From IMG/VR virus record IMGVR_UViG_3300023184_000447, positions 1-27,023 of that record: DNA of 27,023 bases. One strand, given 5' to 3'. This stretch comes from a virus. Position 1 is the stretch's first letter. Every line of letters begins with the position of its first letter. Positions 22,836 through 27,023 of the stretch are shown here, in pieces. The position numbers and the translations under genes were made by a program. A model generated the notes under the pieces. That model did not search any database, was not told the origin of the DNA, and worked only from the letters and a program-made list of their open reading frames with translations.

Positions 22836-23183
22836 TAACTTGTAACAGGTTGAATCAAGCAATTCTGCTATCTCGTCAATGATGTTTTGCAGCTGAGTGT
22901 CTTCTGGCAACACCTTACGAATCTTATCTACAAAGTCTTTGAGCTGCTCAATGTACTCCACCGGCTTCTTAGCTATGTGGTAATCAGAAGGATAGTTAGC
23001 GATTACTTCATACCGGCCTTGATAGGCTTCTGCCCACCGATCTGTCAGGTCAATAATGTTTTCGTAATACCGCTGCAACGCCTTATGCTCGGAATAGCTC
23101 TTGGTTTGCAGGTGCATAAAATGAGCATTAGTTCCTGAATGGAACATCACGCTTACAAAAGTCGCTGCGTTCTTGCTATCCAT
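22821..23183 (-). CDS. DUF5856-like phage protein (Dps/ferritin-like helix bundle)
   Basis: This 120-residue protein is the first gene of the late operon, with ATG 23183 preceded by GGAG. It reads FVSVMFHSGTNAHFMHLQTK then SYSEHKALQRYYENIIDLTD then RWAEAYQGRYEVI, and ends NIIDEIAELLDSTCYKLKNL. The conserved 'H.mHLqT.SYaeHkAL..YY..iidl.D..aEayqG.yg.I' layout is that of a family (DUF5856) common in marine and freshwater phages and likened to Dps/ferritin helix bundles. The His/Glu residues could bind metal. A role in DNA protection or host control is only inferred from the fold. Family call is confident. Confidence 0.78.
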   Translation of the reverse strand: MDSKNAATFVSVMFHSGTNAHFMHLQTKSYSEHKALQRYYENIIDLTDRWAEAYQGRYEVIANYPSDYHIAKKPVEYIEQLKDFVDKIRKVLPEDTQLQNIIDEIAELLDSTCYKLKNLK

Positions 23184-23290
23184 AAAAAGCTCCGAGGGCT
23201 ATAGGCGTACTGGCAGACACCAGCCCCCGGCGCGAACGTGCGCTATGCGACACGACCAGTTCATTCACCGAAGGGGGAGGACGGTGAGTT
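23184..23290 (-). promoter_or_regulatory. Structured 5' leader of the late operon
   Basis: Transcription from the promoter at 23296-23324 would give a leader of about 105 nt before the first late start at 23183. On the minus strand it has TCACCG/CGGTGA, GCGC-ACGTTC-GCGC, a stem GGGGGCT/AGCCCTC (7 pairs, one G-T) enclosing CTGG-TGTCTG-CCAG, and the ribosome site GGAG just after. It is GC-rich, in contrast to the AT-rich flanks. This looks like a regulatory RNA, perhaps an antitermination or translation-control leader. No known riboswitch motif is recognised and it holds no ORF of note. Confidence 0.5.
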
Positions 23291-23295
23291 CGAGA

Positions 23296-23324
23296 ATTAT
23301 ACATTTTTTAAGATTAAACTTCAA
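23296..23324 (-). promoter_or_regulatory. Probable late promoter (sigma70-like)
   Basis: On the minus strand a -35 TTGAAG (23319-23324) is separated by exactly 17 bases from a perfect -10 TATAAT (23296-23301). The -35 lies within the last codons of the 65-residue early gene. The expected start, around 23288-23290, begins the structured leader. It is the best consensus promoter seen in the late-strand direction and lies exactly between early and late genes, so it probably drives the structural operon. Inferred from sequence only. Confidence 0.65.
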
Positions 23325-23511
23325 TTTTTTCAATGTCAATCGGTATTTTTTGCTTCCAAAGTCGCCGATATTCAGCTTCTAGGTTTTGGTAATGCAAAGC
23401 CAAAGTACCCGCCGCAATCATTGCAGCTTGAAAATCCTTCTTGTGATCGCAATCCAACATTGCCTTATTCCTGTTGTAAAGCAAACTGGTAATCTCAGCT
23501 CTATCGGTCAT
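23314..23511 (-). CDS. Small protein at end of early operon
   Basis: This 65-residue protein starts at ATG 23511, overlapping the nuclease stop (ATGA). It reads MTDRAEITSLLYNRNKAMLD, then DCDHKKDFQAAMIAAGTLAL and ends with charged residues. It is helical with an even hydrophobic pattern, typical of small phage DNA-metabolism accessories. I do not recognise it. It is the last gene of the early block, and the promoter for the late operon overlaps its 3' end. Confidence 0.55.
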   Translation of the reverse strand: MTDRAEITSLLYNRNKAMLDCDHKKDFQAAMIAAGTLALHYQNLEAEYRRLWKQKIPIDIEKIEV

Positions 23512-23810
23512 ACCATTCCCCTTAAATGTTTAGATTGTGCCGCCATTGTTTTAACCGTGACGATAACCCCCTCGATATCCCTTACGACTGCCCTGCAACC
23601 CAACCAGGAGGCCGCCCACGCCGTTTGTAACGGGTTCTCCTTACCTCTACCTGCCTTGATCTCAACTAGCCAAGTGATACCCCCAAGCGAAACCATGATG
23701 TCTGGAACGCCGTTGCCGAGGGCAGCTAGGGATTGGACAGAGCATCCCAACTTGCGGAATGCGTCTACTATTTCCGTTTGATTCGCGTCTACTTTGGCAG
23801 CGCGGCGCAT
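23508..23810 (-). CDS. VRR-NUC domain nuclease
   Basis: This 100-residue protein has ATG 23810 with GGAGG inside the preceding gene about ten bases upstream. It carries the PD-(D/E)xK core: VDAFRKLGCSVQSLAALGNG, then VPDIMVSLGGITWLVEIKAG with Asp in PDI and Glu-x-Lys in VEIKAG. The early helix includes NQTEIVDAFRKLG, with its conserved Gln/Glu. It is a short VRR-NUC endonuclease, which often acts on branched or other structured DNA. Its company (Ref-like and NinB-like proteins) suggests recombination or DNA processing during replication. Confidence 0.85.
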   Translation of the reverse strand: MRRAAKVDANQTEIVDAFRKLGCSVQSLAALGNGVPDIMVSLGGITWLVEIKAGRGKENPLQTAWAASWLGCRAVVRDIEGVIVTVKTMAAQSKHLRGMV

Positions 23811-24079
23811 AGTTTTTTGACCTCCTCCAGCAAGTAAAGTTCTGTCCCATAGCGTGCCTCAAACCTCCGTTGTGATTGGTCACGGCTAACCACTTCGTCA
23901 TTCCTGCCAGACCTATGATGTTGTTGGCACAAAGGTAAAACAAACATCTCGCCCCGCCTGCGTCCCCCTGACAACATATGATGGATTTCGGCAGGACTAT
24001 CTATCTTTAAATCTAGCTTGCAAACAATACATCCCAGATCACGGAGCTTTGCTTGCCACGCCGCTTCTGCTTTGTTCAT
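23789..24079 (-). CDS. Ref-like RecA-dependent HNH nuclease
   Basis: This 96-residue protein overlaps the VRR-NUC gene by 22 bases. It has CIVCKLDLKI (a CxxC pair near residues 17-20), HHMLSGGRRRGEMFVLPLCQ and QHHRSGRND, and DQSQRRFEARYGTELYLLEE. This is the pattern of the Ref/DUF-type phage HNH nuclease ('C..C......eiHHil.gGRr.gh....PLC..HHr......vS......F...yG'). In P1, Ref cuts DNA where RecA has formed a D-loop. The His pair and Cys knuckle are present, so it is probably active. Ribosome site AAAAGGAGGGC lies upstream of ATG 24079. Confidence 0.82.
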   Translation of the reverse strand: MNKAEAAWQAKLRDLGCIVCKLDLKIDSPAEIHHMLSGGRRRGEMFVLPLCQQHHRSGRNDEVVSRDQSQRRFEARYGTELYLLEEVKKLCAALPK

Positions 24080-24185
24080 AAGCCTTTGCCCTCCTTTTAG
24101 CGTTTATCTTTGTTTTATGCTTTTGCCGGTAACGCAGGTTTTGTTGCGCCACCAGCTTCTTATTCGCTGCTCGCCACGCTCGCAT
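24039..24185 (-). CDS. Tiny basic peptide between ninB and ref genes (putative)
   Basis: A 48-codon frame starts at ATG 24185 within the end of the NinB-like gene and ends in TGA at 24039 within the Ref-like gene. The product is very basic, MRAWRAANKKLVAQQNLRYR then QKHKTKINAKRRAKAYEQ. It resembles the short 'AN..K....YR..hk.k..a..RA' repeats of phage proteins next to HNH genes. It fills an otherwise 80-base gap in a region where every gene touches its neighbour. Translation is not proven; it may be only the ref ribosome-site region. Confidence 0.4.
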   Translation of the reverse strand: MRAWRAANKKLVAQQNLRYRQKHKTKINAKRRAKAYEQSRSGVASKAP

Positions 24186-24498
24186 GGGCCGGTATCCTTA
24201 TTCCCGCATGATGACTCGCTGCATTAAGCCACTCCAGCCACTCCGAAAACCTTTTCTTTCCATACCGGCTTGTCCTTCTGCCTAGCATCACAACCCCGCC
24301 CTCAAGCCCTGGCGCAAGTCTGGGTGCTGTTTCGCCCTCAAAGGTCGCAGTCAGTACGTCTTTCCATTCCTCGTCGTTCAGCCAGCACATAACCCCGTTT
24401 ATAGGCCATTGTTTTTGTTCAGCCCATGCTCGCAAAATAGGCCATTGCAAAGCGTTTTGCCCTGCGTTTCTACGTTCCTCGCAAACTGGGCAAATCAT
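24160..24498 (-). CDS. NinB/Orf-like recombination protein with CxxC N-terminus
   Basis: This 112-residue protein starts at ATG 24498, overlapping the previous stop (ATGA). The core RRNAGQNALQWPILRAWAEQ then NDEEWKDVLTATF then VVMLGRRTSRYGKKRFSEWL matches lambda Orf/NinB (R...QNA.yW.ll......, dWK......., T..ls...f). In lambda, Orf helps load recombinase onto SSB-covered DNA. Unlike usual relatives, the first beta domain of about 35-40 residues is absent and replaced by MICPVCEERR, a CxxC start. The protein is therefore short. Whether this is a real small form or a truncation cannot be told here. Confidence 0.75.
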   Translation of the reverse strand: MICPVCEERRNAGQNALQWPILRAWAEQKQWPINGVMCWLNDEEWKDVLTATFEGETAPRLAPGLEGGVVMLGRRTSRYGKKRFSEWLEWLNAASHHAGIRIPAHASVASSE

Positions 24499-25127
24499 AC
24501 GGATTCCAATTCACACAACTTATTGACGTTGCCCCATTGCGTTGCCATTGCGTCTGCGATGCCTTGAAATGTTTTAGACCTTTCCATCCAGCGTGTCGGA
24601 CTGGGTGGTAGATTGTGGAGCCGCTGTTCGCGTTCTGGCGGTGTTTCTGCGGCAAACATATCTCCATCAATGTGAGTAGGGATAAGGCGCGGCAAACCTT
24701 TGAGCCAAAAACAAGTTGCTTTTGTTTCCCCATGTCCAAACATCCACGGTTGCACAACTTGATCCGGCTTGCGGTAACGGCTTGATATAACGCCTATTGG
24801 GTTTTCTACTGCAATTTGTTTAACCGGCGCATTCATTAGCGCCATAAAGAATTCAATAGCATCTTCGCGGTGCTGTGCGCGATTTGGAAACCGCTTTGCA
24901 AATTCAGGCCGCATCCACTTGTTAGCAGCAACAGTTAAATATGTACAAGGCGGGTGCGCCACCATCAAATCCCACCGCCCGTTATAAGCCACCCGCAACG
25001 CGTCATCTTGCAAGTGCTGCCCCCCCCTATCGCTTGGCAGAATGTCGCAACTCCAGGCGTCATGTCCAAGCCGCGCAAAGGCATCGCGCACCGTTCCGCT
25101 AAATTCGCAAGCAACAAGTATTTTCAT
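24495..25127 (-). CDS. C5-cytosine methyltransferase-like protein
   Basis: This 210-residue protein begins at ATG 25127 in an ATGA overlap. Residues 1-32 MKILVACEFSGTVRDAFARL, GHDAWSCDILPS match motif I/II of C5-MTases ('fsG.g.l..al...Gh.....D'). Motif IV is AHPPCTYLT (about 57-65), with the nucleophile Cys in PPC. Motif VI is IAVENPIGV (ENP). The end RSKTFQGIADAMATQWG resembles motif X. The target-recognition region is minimal. It may methylate cytosine in phage DNA for anti-restriction. The family is clear; target unknown. Confidence 0.8.
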   Translation of the reverse strand: MKILVACEFSGTVRDAFARLGHDAWSCDILPSDRGGQHLQDDALRVAYNGRWDLMVAHPPCTYLTVAANKWMRPEFAKRFPNRAQHREDAIEFFMALMNAPVKQIAVENPIGVISSRYRKPDQVVQPWMFGHGETKATCFWLKGLPRLIPTHIDGDMFAAETPPEREQRLHNLPPSPTRWMERSKTFQGIADAMATQWGNVNKLCELESV

Positions 25128-25342
25128 ATAAGCATTTCTTGCTGGCCTTGCGGAATTGAATACTTTGCAACCCGTTTGCCAGACGGTACGGTAATCATCT
25201 CAACTTTTACCGGATGACCCTGTTTAATCAATTCGCCGCACCTTTGACTTAACGCATAAACCCCGTATTTACCCAAAGCATCAGCCACCGTCAGGCTTTC
25301 GCCACGCTTCATTGCCTCCAAAAGTTGCTCGCATTGCGTCAT
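25124..25342 (-). CDS. Small winged helix-turn-helix protein
   Basis: This 72-residue protein has ATG 25342 in ATGA overlap with the gene before it. It reads MTQCEQLLEAMKRGESLTVA, then DALGKYGVYALSQRCGELIK, then GHPVKVEMITVPSGKRVAKY. The layout, helix, short loop, recognition helix (VYALSQRCGELIKQG), and a beta wing ending in AKYSI, matches a common phage helix-turn-helix domain ('L..g.siT..dAl..YGv.rLs.ri.eLr..Gh.I....v....g..yaeY.l'). It probably binds DNA and modulates early genes. Confidence 0.75.
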   Translation of the reverse strand: MTQCEQLLEAMKRGESLTVADALGKYGVYALSQRCGELIKQGHPVKVEMITVPSGKRVAKYSIPQGQQEMLI

Positions 25343-25512
25343 TTTTCTTCCCCCAAAAAGTTAACAACGTCCAAAGCTGTGGATAAATTTAACGACTTCA
25401 AAACGCTTGGCAATAACTTTGGTTCTGTTTTTTTAATGCCAACCAGCGTCATTGCTTTCGACTGCACACCGCAATTCTCCAAACACCTAACCCAATCCTC
25501 AACCCTGTTCAT
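25339..25512 (-). CDS. Small early protein, 57 residues
   Basis: ATG 25512 overlaps the DUF1376 gene stop (ATGA) and its TGA overlaps ATG 25342. The product is MNRVEDWVRCLENCGVQSKA, MTLVGIKKTEPKLLPSVLKS, LNLSTALDVVNFLGEEK. It is helical and slightly acidic, with no recognised family. Coupled start and stop codons on both sides and a coherent amphipathic helix support a true gene. It would fill the only gap between the replication protein and the winged-helix gene. Confidence 0.6.
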   Translation of the reverse strand: MNRVEDWVRCLENCGVQSKAMTLVGIKKTEPKLLPSVLKSLNLSTALDVVNFLGEEK

Positions 25513-26297
25513 CTCTTATCCCAACACGTTCCACACATCTTTCCCTGACTTGTTTCCGTAAAGCCGCGCAGGATACCCCCGCAAACGCAACAGGACAGCT
25601 TAGGCGGGGTGAACGAAGGCTTCCCCTGCCCTACCCCTTGCTTGACCTCGAAAAGCCCACTCCAGCCGTTCTCGACGCTTTGCGTGATTATTGCGGCAAT
25701 GTCTTTTCCTTCGGCTTTCCAGCGTTCAAGTTTATTTATGGCGGCGGTTTGTGCCGTTGCGGTTAGGGGTTTGCGCGATTCTTTCCGATGCTGCGTGTAG
25801 GTTTGCCAGCTTGCAGGAAGCCATGCCGGTGCTTCAGCACCTGCGGGTTTGACTTTAGGTTTTATTGGTTCTGGTTTTAGGTTCTGGTTCTGGTTCTGGT
25901 TATGGTTACTTGAAGCAAAACTCAAGTCCACTTCAAGTCCACTTAAACCACCGTTTAACGGACGTTCAATTAGCTTTGATTTTGCGCGAGATTCTGCCGA
26001 AGCCTTACCGCCCCTGGAAGCCGCTTCAAGGCGTGCGTGGTAAAACTCGATCTCTTTTTCGGCGCGCTTGTTCACCCAACCATCATCAGTTTGTACAAAA
26101 AACTCTTGTAAAACCGCATCGACTTCCGCTACCTGTTCGCGCATCCCGATCAAACGGGAAATAATTGGCGCGTCAGGTAACGGCTTTTCAGTTAGGTAAT
26201 ATTGGTCTAGAAGCAGCCTGTAGGCTAGATTTTCAAATAGCGACAGGTGGTGCGTATGGGCAATGTAATCGCCGATATGAAACGGGAAGTAATGCAT
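25509..26297 (-). CDS. DUF1376 (YdaU-like) replication-associated protein with Zn ribbon
   Basis: The 262-residue product starts at ATG 26297 with GAGGAG seven bases upstream; the ATG at 26318 would add seven residues but lacks such a site. It begins MHYFPFHIGDYIAHTHHLSL, FENLAYRLLLDQYYLTEKPL, the DUF1376 pattern ('yyp.h.gDY...T.hLs..E.gaY..Ll...y'). Residues about 130-148 are Asn/Gln repeats (NHNQNQNQNLKPEP), then a helix-rich part. The C-terminus has CCVCGG....MCGTCWDKR, two CxxC pairs that could bind zinc. Such proteins take the place of helicase loader or initiator in temperate phage. No helicase or primase is seen nearby. Function is inferred. Confidence 0.75.
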   Translation of the reverse strand: MHYFPFHIGDYIAHTHHLSLFENLAYRLLLDQYYLTEKPLPDAPIISRLIGMREQVAEVDAVLQEFFVQTDDGWVNKRAEKEIEFYHARLEAASRGGKASAESRAKSKLIERPLNGGLSGLEVDLSFASSNHNQNQNQNLKPEPIKPKVKPAGAEAPAWLPASWQTYTQHRKESRKPLTATAQTAAINKLERWKAEGKDIAAIITQSVENGWSGLFEVKQGVGQGKPSFTPPKLSCCVCGGILRGFTETSQGKMCGTCWDKR

Positions 26298-26404
26298 TTT
26301 TGACTCCTCAACGAGCATTTATCTGGTCGGGTAGTCTTGGTTGAGCAAGACAGGCGCGATCAACGCCGTTCCCCGGTTGCAGCCGCTTTCGCGGTAAAAA
26401 CAGT
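26298..26404 (-). other. Leader between repressor and DUF1376 gene, with hairpins
   Basis: This 107-base stretch separates the repressor stop and the DUF1376 start. On the minus strand it has CCGC-GAAA-GCGG and GTCTTG-CTCAAC-CAAGAC stems. It has no clear promoter or U-tract terminator. One frame is open without a start codon (DCFYRESGC...). The hairpins may regulate expression of the replication gene as an attenuator, but this is only inferred from pairing. Confidence 0.35.
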
Positions 26405-26590
26405 CTACGTCTTGTACACGGATGAATCAACCAATAGTTTTTGCTCTGTCAGCACCTGGAGCCGGTAAGCCTGGCCCCGCGGGACAGCTCCCTTTTTTAC
26501 CCAGTAGGCCACGGCCTGCACCGAGATATTAAGAGCCTGCGCCAATTGACGCCGACCACCGAAGAAATCTACCGCTGTTTGTGTTTTCAT
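26405..26590 (-). CDS. Cro-like small repressor
   Basis: The 61-residue protein starts at ATG 26590; an earlier ATG at 26638 would need 16 residues from the promoter region and is unlikely. The sequence MKTQTAVDFFGGRRQLAQAL, then NISVQAVAYWVKKGAVPRGQ, AYRLQVLTEQKLL is a Cro/YdaS helix-turn-helix (helix 2 RRQLAQALN, turn IS, recognition VQAVAYWVKKGAVP). The pattern 'yFGg...lA.aLgis..AV..W...g.iP..rA..ie.lT' is standard. It heads the early operon and is divergent from the plus-strand gene, as in lysis-lysogeny switches. The -10 ends close to the start codon, so the mRNA may be leaderless. Confidence 0.85.
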   Translation of the reverse strand: MKTQTAVDFFGGRRQLAQALNISVQAVAYWVKKGAVPRGQAYRLQVLTEQKLLVDSSVYKT

Positions 26591-26596
26591 TCTGGC

Positions 26597-26624
26597 AATA
26601 TACCATGACAATTTATTTGTGCAA
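26597..26624 (-). promoter_or_regulatory. Promoter for the Cro-like gene (minus strand)
   Basis: On the minus strand -35 TTGCAC (26619-26624) is 16 bases from -10 TATATT (26597-26602). The predicted start falls at or just before ATG 26590, so translation could start without a leader, as for lambda cI from its maintenance promoter. An AT-rich octamer ATATTTAA (26627-26634) lies right upstream and may be an operator. Sequence-based prediction. Confidence 0.55.
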
Positions 26625-26626
26625 CA

Positions 26627-26690
26627 ATATTTAATCATAAATAGTTGGGCGGAATCTTTTCGCCCAGTTTTAAATATATTTGTTAAATAT
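26627..26690. repeat. Repeated octamer TTAAATAT: candidate operator sites
   Basis: TTAAATAT occurs at 26670-26677 and 26683-26690 (13 bases apart), and its reverse complement ATATTTAA at 26627-26634. They lie between the two divergent promoters. A stem GGGCG/CGCCC (26648-26665) separates the outer copies. Such spaced sites in a promoter gap are typical of repressor operators, and AT-rich boxes can also serve replication origins. The repeats are seen; the binding protein, maybe the Cro-like protein, is inferred. Confidence 0.4.
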
Positions 26691-26693
26691 CGC

Positions 26694-26722
26694 TTGACAA
26701 CCTATTTGACAAGGAATATTGT
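26694..26722 (+). promoter_or_regulatory. Promoter of the plus-strand gene
   Basis: A consensus -35 TTGACA (26694-26699) is 17 bases from -10 TATTGT (26717-26722). A second TTGACA (26706-26711) lies in the spacer, giving a repeated TTGACAA. It points to the plus-strand gene at 26763 and is divergent from the repressor promoter. Its repeat and the neighbouring octamers could make it a control target. Inference from sequence only. Confidence 0.6.
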
Positions 26723-26731
26723 GGTTTCAGA

Positions 26732-26746
26732 CGCACCGCCGGTGCG
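26732..26746 (+). promoter_or_regulatory. GC-rich hairpin in leader of plus-strand gene
   Basis: CGCACCG-C-CGGTGCG is a perfect inverted repeat (7 pairs) between the promoter and the AGGAG ribosome site at 26751-26755. It could stabilise the leader, regulate translation or bind a repressor. There is no following T-run, so it is not a terminator. Confidence 0.4.
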
Positions 26747-26762
26747 GTAACAGGAGATAAAC

Positions 26763-27023
26763 ATGAGCAGCCAAAACGAAGCACACGGTGACGAGGACTG
26801 GAAAAAGCCCGCCGACGAAACAGCCGTAGCCGAAGTTGTGACCGAGATTGTTGAAGATGCCAATCTTCTTGCGGAATACATCATTCCCGAACACGCGTTC
26901 ATAGCGGAGGATTTGGCAGACCTGATGCAAGCGGTGGACGGTGCTTGTGTCGGAAATCCTTTGTACATTGCCAAACTGATCCGCGCCGCCAGCGACTTGC
27001 AAAAAACGCTTAAGCGTGAAGCG
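26763..27023 (+). CDS. Acidic early protein (partial, runs off window)
   Basis: This plus-strand frame starts at ATG 26763 with AGGAG seven bases upstream and stays open for 87 codons to the window end. It begins MSSQNEAHGDEDWKKPADET, AVAEVVTEIVEDANLLAEYI. The first third is strongly acidic and disordered; from about residue 38 the pattern is helical (IIPEHAFIAEDLADLMQAVD, then LYIAKLIRAASDLQKTL). It is the first gene of the rightward operon divergent from the Cro-like gene, hence an early protein. I do not recognise a family. The C-terminus lies outside the window. Confidence 0.65.
   Translation, partial: MSSQNEAHGDEDWKKPADETAVAEVVTEIVEDANLLAEYIIPEHAFIAEDLADLMQAVDGACVGNPLYIAKLIRAASDLQKTLKREA

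Noticed and set aside
23184-23310. Possible tRNA (GTTCGA-like loop, GC stems)
   Set aside because: No seven-pair acceptor stem, D arm or anticodon arm fits around the GTTCGA; stems fit a leader better.
25865-25900. CRISPR-like repeats or tandem repeat element
   Set aside because: The GGTTCTG repeats are a short in-frame Asn/Gln linker of the DUF1376 protein, without spacers.
26319-26404. Open frame encoding DCFYRESGCNRGTALIAP-like peptide
   Set aside because: It has no start codon, is only about 35 codons and overlaps hairpins; too little to call a gene or a frameshifted repressor tail.
26648-26665. Terminator (GGGCG/CGCCC stem before AGTTTTA)
   Set aside because: Five-pair stem with a long loop and only four T; lies among divergent promoters, so more likely part of the control region.

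Overview
The window is a contiguous segment of a tailed-phage (podovirus-like) genome, either a free phage or an uncultured viral contig. Almost every gene is on the minus strand and packed end to end: stop and start codons overlap as TAATG, ATGA, TAGTG or GTGA, and only a few intergenic gaps exceed 60 bases. The large P22-type portal, the HK97-type coat protein beginning MAFANSS and the propeller-like tail protein recall Bordetella BPP-1-like and Burkholderia podoviruses. A betaproteobacterial, probably freshwater, host is therefore a guess from protein style and moderate GC, not something the sequence proves. I saw no integrase, att site, tRNA, IS element, CRISPR array or lysis gene.

Layout, read in transcription order from right to left. 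At 26591-26762 is a divergent control region with one sigma70-like promoter in each direction and repeated AT-rich octamers. The only plus-strand gene (26763 to the window end) leaves it to the right; a Cro-like repressor (26405-26590) leaves it to the left. Positions 26297-23314 are an early operon: DUF1376/YdaU-like replication protein, two small proteins (one winged-helix-like), a C5-cytosine methyltransferase-like protein, a short NinB/Orf-like recombination protein, a tiny basic peptide, a Ref-like HNH nuclease, a VRR-NUC nuclease and a small protein. A near-consensus promoter at 23296-23324 followed by a structured leader of about 110 nt starts the late operon.

Late operon, 23183 to 1: a DUF5856-like protein, a small Tat-signal-like protein, a short conserved phage protein, small and large terminase, small conserved proteins, a glycosyltransferase, an FkbM methyltransferase, a DUF6321-like protein, a putative ADP-ribosyltransferase, portal, two small proteins, scaffold, major capsid protein, a decoration-like protein, an MptE/DUF115-like protein, a tandem pair of paralogous structural proteins, a 175-aa protein with a basic tail, tail tube/adaptor proteins, a GNAT-like protein, three probable ejection proteins and two tail-fibre/glycine-rich proteins. 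The last runs off the left edge.

The most notable finding is that the major capsid gene (11435-13383) is split into three exons by two group I introns. Intron 1 (699 nt, 12604-13302) carries a GIY-YIG homing endonuclease. Intron 2 (248 nt, 11510-11757) has no ORF. Both show a P1 guide pairing with a terminal U-G wobble, a P7 pair GACTA/TAGTC, 3' hairpins and a terminal G. Splicing in phase 0 restores a continuous 333-residue coat protein. Naive ORF calling would give a false 331-residue protein and a false 100-residue protein here.

Other points of interest: the ADP-ribosyltransferase-like protein beside the portal; three sugar- or metabolite-modifying enzymes inside the late operon; AT-rich islands (about 1560-4480 and 17520-18500) that suggest mosaic exchange; the structured late leader; and a repeat/hairpin just upstream of terS that could be a packaging recognition site.
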